Assembly (NCBI GenBank): GCA_043720395.1
Contig: JAYSSR010000066.1
Span: forward strand, 20,116 to 84,115
Origin: JANOYY01 sp043720395
GTDB lineage: Bacteria; Actinomycetota; Acidimicrobiia; Acidimicrobiales; JANYDT01
DNA: 64,000 bases
Direction of reading: 5' to 3'
Positions 34,015 through 41,284 of the stretch are shown here, one piece after another; position 1 is the stretch's first letter; each line of letters starts with the position of its first letter. A program made the position numbers and the translations under genes. The notes below the pieces were generated by a model. That model ran no database searches. It was not told the origin of the DNA and saw only the letters and a list, made by a program, of their open reading frames with translations.

Positions 34015-34922
34015 GCGCCTCGTCTTTGTCCGTGCCGCCACCGTCTGCGCAGGTGTCTCGTATCGCGCGTCTACGTCGGTCGCGCACCGCCCGTCGGTTC
34101 TTCTCGAACCGACTCGCAACGGCCGGGGCCGTGATCGTGCTGCTGCTCATTGCGGCGGCACTCTTTGCACCGCTACTCGCACCACATGACCCGACCCGTC
34201 AAGACGTTCTGGTGCGCTTTGCTGGACCTGGCGGCAACCACCTGTTGGGAACGGACGAGTACGGGCGTGACATCTTGTCTCGGCTTATCTTCGGGGCCCG
34301 CGTGTCGCTGAAGGCGGGCATTATCGCCGCTGCGGTTGCGATTGTTCTCGGGGTCCCGTTGGGTTTGATCGCGGGACTGGGTTCGCGTCGCGTTGATCGC
34401 GGTCTCACGCTGGTTTTCGATGCGATCATGAGCGTGCCCGGCATCGTGTTCGCATTGGCAGTCATCACGGCGCTCGGACCGGGAATCACGAATGCGATGC
34501 TGGCGATCGGATTCATTTCATCGCCGAGATTCTTCCGATTGGCGCGGGCTTCCTCAACGGAGCTGAAGCACGAGACGTTCATCGAAGCGACGCGCTCCCT
34601 GGGGGCGTCAAAGCGGCGAGTCCTTTTGCGGCACGTGCTCCCCAACGTCGTGCCGCCGCTCGCGATTCAGGTCTCGTTCGTGGTCGGGTCATCGATCCTC
34701 GCCGAAGCGGCACTTGGTTTCCTCGGGCTCGGCGTGACGTTCCCGACCGCGAGTTGGGGATCGATGCTCAACTCGGCCGGGAAGCGGATGGACGTGAGCC
34801 ACCTCATCTATCCGCCGACCGTCGCCCTCACGCTCACGGTGCTTGCGTTCAGTGCGGTGGGCGACGGGTGGCGCGACGCGCTCGGACTCGACCGCAGAGA
34901 GGTGAGCAATGTCGGTTCCTGA
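34011..34922 (+). CDS. ABC importer permease, DppC/OppC type
   Basis: 303 residues, ATGA overlap with the DppB-type gene. It has the OppC N-terminal domain (SRTARRFFSNRLATAGAVIV), LAPHDPTRQD, the hallmark LLGTDEYGRDILSRLIFGAR (about 78-97), the EAA-loop FIEATRSLGASKRRVLLRHV and PTASWGSMLNSAGKRMD near the end. Six transmembrane helices are visible. It pairs with the preceding permease to translocate the solute. Confidence 0.92.
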   Translation: MSASSLSVPPPSAQVSRIARLRRSRTARRFFSNRLATAGAVIVLLLIAAALFAPLLAPHDPTRQDVLVRFAGPGGNHLLGTDEYGRDILSRLIFGARVSLKAGIIAAAVAIVLGVPLGLIAGLGSRRVDRGLTLVFDAIMSVPGIVFALAVITALGPGITNAMLAIGFISSPRFFRLARASSTELKHETFIEATRSLGASKRRVLLRHVLPNVVPPLAIQVSFVVGSSILAEAALGFLGLGVTFPTASWGSMLNSAGKRMDVSHLIYPPTVALTLTVLAFSAVGDGWRDALGLDRREVSNVGS

Positions 34923-35925
34923 GGTCGTTGCTCCAGCGCCGACGCTCTTGGACGTCCAAGACCTCCAGGTCTCGTTCAACTACGGCGGCCACTGGACACC
35001 GACCGTACAATCCGCGTCGTTCTCGCTCGCCCGCGGCCGAGTACTCGGATTGGTCGGCGAATCCGGCTCCGGCAAGACGGTCACGGCGATGGCGGTGATG
35101 GGCCTGATCAACGGAGTCGGCGGTCGGGTCACCGGTGGATCGATTCGCTTCGACGGCCGCGACGTGACCAACGTGGGCAAGAAGGACTGGAGTGACTTAC
35201 GCGGGAAGCGTCTGGGCATGATCTTTCAGCAGCCGATGAGGGCTCTGAACCCGGCCTTCACGGTGGGGGAGCAGATTGCCGAAGTAATCCGTCGGCACAA
35301 CAAGGTGTCACGGTCTGAAGCATCGAAACGAGCGGTCGAGATGCTCGACAGCGTCCACATCGCTGACGCCGCCAATCGGGCAAAGTCGTACCCGCATCAG
35401 TTGAGCGGTGGCATGTGCCAAAGGGTGATGATTGCCATGGCGCTCGTCAACAACCCAGACCTGTTGATCGCCGACGAGCCGACCACGGCGTTGGACGTGA
35501 CCGTCCAGAAGCGGGTGCTCGACCTCATTCGGGAGGTGCAGATCGATCGCGGCATCGGCGTGTTGTTCATCACTCACGACCTTGGTGTGGTGGCGGAAAT
35601 GTGTGACGACGTTGCGGTCATGTATGCGGGTGAAGTGGTCGAGCGCGGCGCGATCGACCGTGTGTTCGAGTGTCCCGATCATCCGTATACAGAAGGGTTG
35701 CTGGCTTCCGTGCCGCGCTCGGGTGTTACGGGTCGGCTGGGCTCGATACCGGGCGTCGTGCCACCTCCCTATGACATGCCAACGGGGTGCCGTTTCGCTC
35801 CCAGGTGTTCGTACGTGGTCGAAGGCGCTTGTACGTCGCACGGTCTCGATCTGCATTCGACGGGCATCGAACGCTGGAGCAGATGCGCGCGGGTCGACGA
35901 GTTGTCGCTTCGAGGGGTGGTCTGA
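34909..35925 (+). CDS. ABC importer ATPase, DppD/OppD type
   Basis: 338 residues, overlapping the DppC-type gene by 14 bp. Walker A GLVGESGSGKTVTAM (about 49-63), Q-loop MIFQQPMRALNPAF, signature LSGGMCQRVMIAMAL, Walker B LLIADEPTTALDVT and H-switch ITHDLGVVAEM. The C-terminal oligopeptide-transport domain has PTGCRFAPRCSYVVEGAC, whose cysteines normally bind an iron-sulfur cluster. It hydrolyses ATP to drive import with the OppF-type partner that starts 2 bp later. Confidence 0.93.
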   Translation: MSVPEVVAPAPTLLDVQDLQVSFNYGGHWTPTVQSASFSLARGRVLGLVGESGSGKTVTAMAVMGLINGVGGRVTGGSIRFDGRDVTNVGKKDWSDLRGKRLGMIFQQPMRALNPAFTVGEQIAEVIRRHNKVSRSEASKRAVEMLDSVHIADAANRAKSYPHQLSGGMCQRVMIAMALVNNPDLLIADEPTTALDVTVQKRVLDLIREVQIDRGIGVLFITHDLGVVAEMCDDVAVMYAGEVVERGAIDRVFECPDHPYTEGLLASVPRSGVTGRLGSIPGVVPPPYDMPTGCRFAPRCSYVVEGACTSHGLDLHSTGIERWSRCARVDELSLRGVV

Positions 35926-35926
35926 C

Positions 35927-36736
35927 GTGGCCCTCTTGGAGGCTAGGAACCTTGCGAAGGCATTTCGTCGCGAGGGCTGGCGCGGTCGTCGCGAGCCTCC
36001 TCGTCCGGCCGTGGATGACGTGAGCTTCGATCTCGAGTCCGGTCAGACGCTGGCGCTTGTCGGCGAGTCCGGGGCGGGCAAGTCGACCACCGGGCGACTC
36101 GTACTGAGGCTCATCGAGCCCGACGCTGGCAGTGTCGTCTTCGATGGCGTCGATGTCCGTGCGCTCTCAACCGAGGCACTCCGTAAACAGCGTCGCGAGA
36201 TGGCGATGATCTTCCAGAATCCACACGGGTCACTCGACCCGCGACTCCCGATCGGCGTGTCGGTCGGCGAGCCCCTGGAAATCCATTTCGGTACGAACCG
36301 CGCCGATCGCGAAGAACAGGCACGGTCGATGCTTGATCGGGTCGGCATCGGTCTGCATCTTGTGGAGCGCTTGCCGCACGAATTGTCCGGCGGTCAGCTC
36401 CAGCGGGTATCGATTGCACGCGCGCTTACCGTCCGGCCGAAGATGATCGTGTGCGACGAACCAGTCGCCGCGCTCGACGTGTCGGTTCGCGCTCAGGTGC
36501 TCAATCTGCTGCTGGATCTGCAAGACGAATTCGGTCTTTCCTATCTGTTCATCAGCCACGACCTGTCGGTTGTCGAATGCATGGCGCACCACGTCGCCGT
36601 CATGCAGAACGGCCGCCTGGTCGAAATGGGTCCACGCGACCAGATCTACAGCAACCCCGCGTCGGACTATGTCAAGGAGCTGCTCGCCGCTGTGCCCAGT
36701 CCAATCCCGCACGGCCTACGGCCGGGACGAGCCTGA
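35927..36736 (+). CDS. ABC importer ATPase, DppF/OppF type
   Basis: 269 residues from GTG 35927, 1 bp after the preceding stop, with CGAGGGG upstream. Walker A ALVGESGAGKSTTGR (about 43-57), Q-loop MIFQNPHGSLDPRL, signature LSGGQLQRVSIARAL, Walker B MIVCDEPVAALDVS, H-loop ISHDLSVVECM. Unlike OppF it lacks the long C-terminal domain, ending soon after KELLAAVPSPIPHG, as is common. Completes a four-component transporter with the divergent binding protein. Confidence 0.92.
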   Translation: MALLEARNLAKAFRREGWRGRREPPRPAVDDVSFDLESGQTLALVGESGAGKSTTGRLVLRLIEPDAGSVVFDGVDVRALSTEALRKQRREMAMIFQNPHGSLDPRLPIGVSVGEPLEIHFGTNRADREEQARSMLDRVGIGLHLVERLPHELSGGQLQRVSIARALTVRPKMIVCDEPVAALDVSVRAQVLNLLLDLQDEFGLSYLFISHDLSVVECMAHHVAVMQNGRLVEMGPRDQIYSNPASDYVKELLAAVPSPIPHGLRPGRA

Positions 36737-36743
36737 AGGAACG

Positions 36744-37613
36744 ATGACGTCTACCCTCACCACTGTGACGACAGCGGCGGCCGGGAGGCCCAACCCGAAG
36801 AATTCGAAGCGGCCTGCCGTTCGGGGAGACGCACCGACACCGGCCAGTTCGGTCGTCGACAAGGTCGCGGCAGACGCCGGGCTGCAACGTGCTGCGGACC
36901 GGGTCGCTGCGTCGATTCGACGCGGCATCGTGAGCGGCGAATTGGCTGTCGGCGAGAACCTGCCCAGCGAGGCCTCACTTCTCCAGGAGTACTCCGTTTC
37001 GCGTCCGACACTTCGCGAGGCGTTACGGATCCTGGAGTCTGAAGACCTCATCACCGTGCGGAGGGGATCGCGTGGCGGCGCGGAGGTGCGCCTTCCGAGC
37101 GTCGATGTGACGGCTGCCTACATCGGGCTGATTCTGCAGATGGAGGGAGTCACGGTCGAGGACGTGTTGGCCACGCGCCACAAGATCGAGGTCGGGGCGG
37201 TCAAAACGTTGGCCGCAGGAGTGTCGGCGGAATGGATGGTACGACTGCGCGAGTCGGCTGCAGTCGAGGAATCGGCCCTCGACAACCTCGATGCCTTTCG
37301 ACGCTCGGCTGCCGAGTTCCATGCGCTCCTGGTCGAGGCGACGGAGAACCAGACGCTCAACATGCTGTTCCGGATGATCAGTTCGATCACGGATCGGCAC
37401 TCTGCAGCGGTCGCCGCGATGCAAGCCCCGCACCCGAGGTCGCGGCCGGTCTGGCGTACCAAGTCGCATGCGGTGCACACCGACCTGCTCGATCTGATCG
37501 AGGCGGGGAAGGTCGAGGACGCGACCCACCTGTGGCGGGCGCACGTCAACGAGACCAACCGTGCGATGACTGCCCAATTCGGCTCTCGTACGGTGCTCGA
37601 ACTGTACGAGTGA
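36744..37613 (+). CDS. FadR-subfamily GntR transcriptional regulator, second copy
   Basis: 289 residues; ATG 36744 with GAAGGA upstream, 7 bp behind the last transporter gene. Winged helix: VAASIRRGIVSGELAVGENL, YSVSRPTLREALRILESEDL, ITVRRGSRGGAEVRLP. FCD domain: VLATRHKIEVGAVKTLAAG, FHALLVEATENQTLNMLFRM and HTDLLDLIEAGKVEDATHLW. The disordered N-terminus (1-45) is Thr/Ala/Pro-rich. A close structural relative of the regulator at 25014. Its location as the last gene of the importer operon suggests that it senses the imported acid or its CoA ester and controls the divergent promoter at 32.9 kb. Confidence 0.9.
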   Translation: MTSTLTTVTTAAAGRPNPKNSKRPAVRGDAPTPASSVVDKVAADAGLQRAADRVAASIRRGIVSGELAVGENLPSEASLLQEYSVSRPTLREALRILESEDLITVRRGSRGGAEVRLPSVDVTAAYIGLILQMEGVTVEDVLATRHKIEVGAVKTLAAGVSAEWMVRLRESAAVEESALDNLDAFRRSAAEFHALLVEATENQTLNMLFRMISSITDRHSAAVAAMQAPHPRSRPVWRTKSHAVHTDLLDLIEAGKVEDATHLWRAHVNETNRAMTAQFGSRTVLELYE

Positions 37614-37689
37614 GCGACCGACCGACCGAGCCACCGTCCGAAATCGGCGTGGCCCGTGATCGCCGTGCCGTTGTGCGATTCTTGACGCG

Positions 37690-39040
37690 GTGATTCGAGA
37701 AGCGACGCTCCCGACGTCTTTGACCGACGAGGTCGAGCTTCGCCGTCGCGTCGCGTCCGAGCATCTCGATCCCGCACAGCGGGTTGAGCTGGGCCAGTTT
37801 TTTACTCCGGATCCGGTCGCCCGGTACTTGGCTTCCACGCTTGCGTCGTGCGACCGTTTTCCTGGCGTGAACGCGATCCTCGAGACACAAGACTTCATCG
37901 AGTGGAGGACACTCCGAGCCGGAGGAATGTTTGTTCGGTGAGGGGTCAGAAATGTTCACCCACGTGGTGATGAACCCTCCCTATCGGAAGCTGGCTCGGA
38001 ACTCCTATGAGCGGAACCTTCTACGGCTCGCTGGCATTGACGTTCCGAACTTGTATGCGGCTTTCGTTTCACTGGGAATTCGGCTCCTGGCACCGGGTGG
38101 CCAGCTTGTCGCAATTACACCGCGTTCTTTCACGAATGGTCCGTACTTCAAGGCGTTTCGCCGAGATCTGCTGTCGAGGACGACGTTTCGCCGGATTCAC
38201 GTCTACGACGCTCGGGATCTCGCCTTTTCTGACTCCGAGGTACTCCAGGAGAATGTAGTTTTTCTTCTTGAGCGCGACGACTCGCCGCGAAACGTGCGAG
38301 TGACCTCAAGTCCTTCGCCAACTTCGGCATCGACAACGGAGCGGATGGTTCCCTACGACGAGGTTGTGCGACCTCTCGACTCGGAACGATTCATTCACCT
38401 CAGTTCGACGGAAGGCGAAGCGGATGCTGCTGTCTTGGTGTCTTCCCTACCGGAAACCCCTTCGTCGCTTGGCCTTTCAATTTCGACGGGTCGAGTGGTC
38501 GACTTCCGAAGTCGCGAGGCGCTGCGTGCGATGCCGGAGGTTGGCACGGTCCCGCTCGTCTACCCAACTCATATGACGGAAGGACGGGTGAAGTGGCCAA
38601 AAGAGGGGAAGAAGCCAAATGCGCTGTCGTTTGGTAACGACATCGAGAGGCTCCTGGTGCCTGCCGGTTGTTACGTCCTTGTGAAGCGGTTTAGCTCGAA
38701 GGAAGAGCGTCGTCGTGTGGTGGCGTCACTCGTTGAGCCGAGGGACTTGCCGGGCGACTGGTGGGGTTTTGAGAACCATCTCAATGTCTTTCATAGTGGT
38801 GGACACGGCCTTGAATATCCGGTGGCGGTGGGCCTTGCCGTTTGGCTGAACTCAACCGTGGTCGATGTCGCGTTTCGGCAATTTTCGGGTCATACTCAGG
38901 TCAACGCCACCGATTTGCGAAATATGCGGTTTCCCGATCGTTCGGCGCTCGTTCGACTCGGTGAACGCGCAGGTTCCGGGGTGCTCTCGCAGGAGAAGAT
39001 TGATGCGGTCGTGTCAACGACCATCTTCGAGACCATGTGA
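37690..39040 (+). pseudogene. BsuBI/PstI-type adenine-N6 DNA methyltransferase, decayed
   Basis: The first part (GTG 37690 to 37941) has ELGQFFTPDPVARYLAS, the typical N-terminus of BsuBI/PstI-type methylases. It should be followed by SAM-binding motif I, but passes straight into CDRFPGVNAILETQDFIEW, a later block; motif I is deleted. A frameshift near 37925 then moves the reading to a second frame, which holds VVMNPPYRKL (catalytic NPPY motif IV), VAITPRSFTNGPYFKAFR and the C-terminal target-recognition part to 39040. Without motif I the protein cannot bind SAM, so no methylation is expected. It overlaps the cognate endonuclease gene by 4 bp. Confidence 0.85.
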
Positions 39041-39989
39041 TGCACCAGCACCTCGAAGCTGCGCGTGAGGTGTTGCGAGCCTTGGGCTTGCCGAGCGAAC
39101 AGACGAACGATCGCGCGGCCTTGACCCTGCTCGGCTTGCTCGATCTGACCCCCGATCGGGATTGGAGCGACGCTCAGAACCCAATGATCGGGATAACGCC
39201 GCTGATGACCTTCATGGCGCAGCACTATCTCGATCAACCCTATGCGCCGAACACACGCGAGACGGTGCGGCGTTTCACAATGCACCAGTTCGTGGCCGCC
39301 GGGCTTGCGATCCCGAACCCCGATCAGCCAACTCGACCGGTCAACAGCCCCAAGTTCTGCTATCAGATCCCGGCGCAACTTCTCATCGTCTTGCGCACAT
39401 TCGGAACAGACAAGTGGACGGGTGCCATTCGTGATTGGCAACTCGAAGTACCGGCGCTGCGTGAGCGCTGGGCGTCGGAACGGGCGATGGCATTGATAGC
39501 GGTAACCCTGCCGGACGGGACCGAGGTCGGTCTCACGCCCGGCGGGCAGAACCTACTGATTGCGAGGATCATCGAAGAGTTCTGTCCCAGGTATACGCCT
39601 GGTGGTCGCGTCTTGTACCTCGGCGACGCCGGAGTCGGTGATCCCGTCTTTCAGCGCGACATCTTGCAGCACTTCGGAATCGTGATTCGTGACCATGGCA
39701 AGATGCCCGTGCTGTTGGCGGAGAGAAAGTGGCTCGTTCTCATCGAGGCCGTGACCAGTCACGGCCCGATCAGTCCACTGCGTAAGGATGATCTCACAGC
39801 GCTGTTGAATCCTCACTCGGCCTGGTCTTCGTGACGGCCTTTCCTGACATGACCACATTCGTGCGCTACGCCCGCGATGTCGCGTGGGAAACGGATGTTT
39901 GGGTCGCGGAGAATCCGACACATTTGATCCACTTCAACGGCGAGCGGTTCCTCGGCCCGTACGACGACGAGGTTTCTGCCATCGAGTGA
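39037..39989 (+). pseudogene. BsuBI/PstI-type restriction endonuclease, frameshifted
   Basis: The frame from 39037 to 39836 encodes the family's N-terminal region and the PD-(D/E)XK-like core VLYLGDAGVGDPVFQRDILQ and WLVLIEAVTSHGPISPLRKD. The last conserved part continues only in another frame: FVTAFPDMTTFVRYARDVAW, then VWVAENPTHLIHFNGERFLG, ending at TGA 39987. A single-base deletion near 39825 would account for this; the repaired length is about 317 residues, the family's normal size. The core also reads KMPVLL where the family usually has KMPDVV, so a catalytic Asp may be missing too. Homologues cut CTGCAG; this one is expected to be inactive, matching the lost methylase. Confidence 0.88.
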
Positions 39990-40010
39990 CCCTGCGCTAC
40001 CAGCGTCTGC

Positions 40011-40062
40011 TTCGGGTGGTTCAGTCGCCGCGTGCCCAGAGGTTGCGGGGAGGCCGAGCACG
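40011..40062 (-). repeat. Relic of an acyl-CoA dehydrogenase 3' end (direct copy of 41251-41327)
   Basis: 40021-40062 matches 41285-41327, the last 14 codons of the fused acyl-CoA dehydrogenase gene, with about five differences over 43 bp. With one base restored it would read LGLPRNLWARGD then stop, against LGLPRDLWAHGD in the intact gene. The adjoining TTCGGGTGGT (40011-40020) also matches 41251-41260. The two copies flank the second toxin-antitoxin module. Confidence 0.75.
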
Positions 40063-40073
40063 CGTCTGCGCCG

Positions 40074-40107
40074 TTGCGTCTGTTGCACTTGCGTTTATAA
40101 TGGTCGT
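40074..40107 (+). promoter_or_regulatory. Candidate sigma-70-type promoter, leaderless
   Basis: TTGCGT (40074-40079), 16-bp spacer, perfect TATAAT (40096-40101). The start codon ATG 40108 lies 6 bp after the -10 box, so transcription would begin at or next to the A of ATG, giving a leaderless mRNA, as is common in actinobacteria. Confidence 0.6.
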
Positions 40108-40548
40108 ATGAGCACCAGCGTTGAGATCCAGCCAGGGAGCGTCCGCGAGCGCGACCTCACGTCCCTTGAGCACGTGATCGGCGCGGGCCAGAAGGTTGGG
40201 CAGACGCTGCGCCTTGTCGGCCCCAACGGCGACGCTACAGAGCTGCCGACCGAGATCTACGAGCTGCTGGTCACCGTCGTCGGCCACCTGCGATCAGGGA
40301 ACGGCGTCTCGATCGTGCCGGTCCATGCAGAGCTCACGACCGTTGAAGCCGCAGAGATTCTCGGCGTGAGCCGACCCCACCTCATTAAGCAACTCGAGGC
40401 TGGTGCGATCGCTTTCCGCAAGGTCGGTTCCCATCGACGTATTCGGCTCGCCGATCTGCTTGCCTACCGAGATCGCCAAGACACAATCGCTAACGCGGCA
40501 CTCGACGAGCTCACGCGCCAAGCCGAAGAGCTCGGGCTCTACGACTGA
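40108..40548 (+). CDS. Excisionase-type HTH antitoxin
   Basis: 146 residues. The C-terminal half has the MerR/excisionase helix-turn-helix LTTVEAAEILGVSRPHLIKQ then LEAGAIAFRKVGSHRRIRLADLL (split across the wing), about 76-117. This is the DNA-binding antitoxin found with a distinct PIN-toxin family in actinobacteria. The N-terminal half may contact the toxin. It is followed 9 bp later by a PIN-domain gene. It looks intact although the toxin is frameshifted, as expected if the pair is decaying toxin first. It should repress its own leaderless promoter. Confidence 0.8.
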   Translation: MSTSVEIQPGSVRERDLTSLEHVIGAGQKVGQTLRLVGPNGDATELPTEIYELLVTVVGHLRSGNGVSIVPVHAELTTVEAAEILGVSRPHLIKQLEAGAIAFRKVGSHRRIRLADLLAYRDRQDTIANAALDELTRQAEELGLYD

Positions 40549-40557
40549 CCGTCCTTC

Positions 40558-41120
40558 ATGCCCAGCCTCGCGGTTGTGCTCGATGCCGACGTTCTGTTCG
40601 GGATCGAGGTCACCGACGTCCTGCTCACGCTCGCGACCAAGCGGATGTTCCGTCCAGTCTGGTCAACCGAGATCCTCGACGAGGTCCGTCGCAACCTCGT
40701 CACGCGCCCGAACATGAACTCGACGGCTGTCCACTATCGAATCGCGCAGATGAACCGCGCGCTGCCGGACGCGCTGGTAGACGCACCATCGGCGCTGCTC
40801 GGCGCGATGCCTGTGAACGAGAAGGATCGCCACGTGCTGGCGCTTGCCCTGCACGTCGGCGCGCCGATCCTCGTCACCAACACTTGAGGGACTTCCCACC
40901 AAATGTGTGTGAGCCACTCGGTATCGAAGCGATGACCGCCGACACATTCCTTACCCTCCAGGTTGACCTCGACGTGCGACTCGTGCGGCAAGCCTTCGAG
41001 GAGATCGCGGCTCGACGCCGCCGCCACCCACGAACGGTCCCTGAGATCCTCGAACGGCTCAAAGTGCCTCTCCCAGCGACCGTAGCTGCGGTACGTGAGC
41101 GGTGGTTCGAGAAGAAGTAG
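40558..41120 (+). pseudogene. PIN-domain toxin with one frameshift
   Basis: Frame one (ATG 40558 to TGA 40887) gives SLAVVLDADVLFGIEVTDVL with the first catalytic Asp, STEILDEVRRNLVTR, and NEKDRHVLALALHVGAPILV with the next acidic residues. It then stops at TNT. The expected continuation is in another frame from about 40884: LRDFPPNVCEPLGIEAMTAD, then FLTLQVDLDVRLVRQAFEEI to TAG 41120. One missing base in the AAC-ACT-TGA region explains the break; restored length would be about 188 residues. Either a real loss-of-function or a sequencing error. Confidence 0.82.
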
Positions 41121-41197
41121 CTCACTCGAGACATCGCCGCTGGTCCTGGCTCTGCGCGTCCAAGACGGTACAGGTCAGTCGATCGAGGGTGATCATC

Positions 41198-41263
41198 GAA
41201 ACCACCCGATCGGACCACCCAAAAGGCAGATCCGGGGATTGGGTGGTCCTTTCGGGTGGTTTC
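41198..41263. repeat. Long hairpin between convergent genes (family G)
   Basis: Arms GAAACCACCCGA, two bases, GGACCACCCAA on the left and TTGGGTGGTCC, two bases, TCGGGTGGTTTC on the right pair almost perfectly around a short loop, ending 22 bp before the dehydrogenase stop codon. It may terminate transcription in both directions; a partial copy of the right arm occurs at 40011. Confidence 0.85.
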
Positions 41264-41284
41264 CAAACACGACTCGAACCGGGC

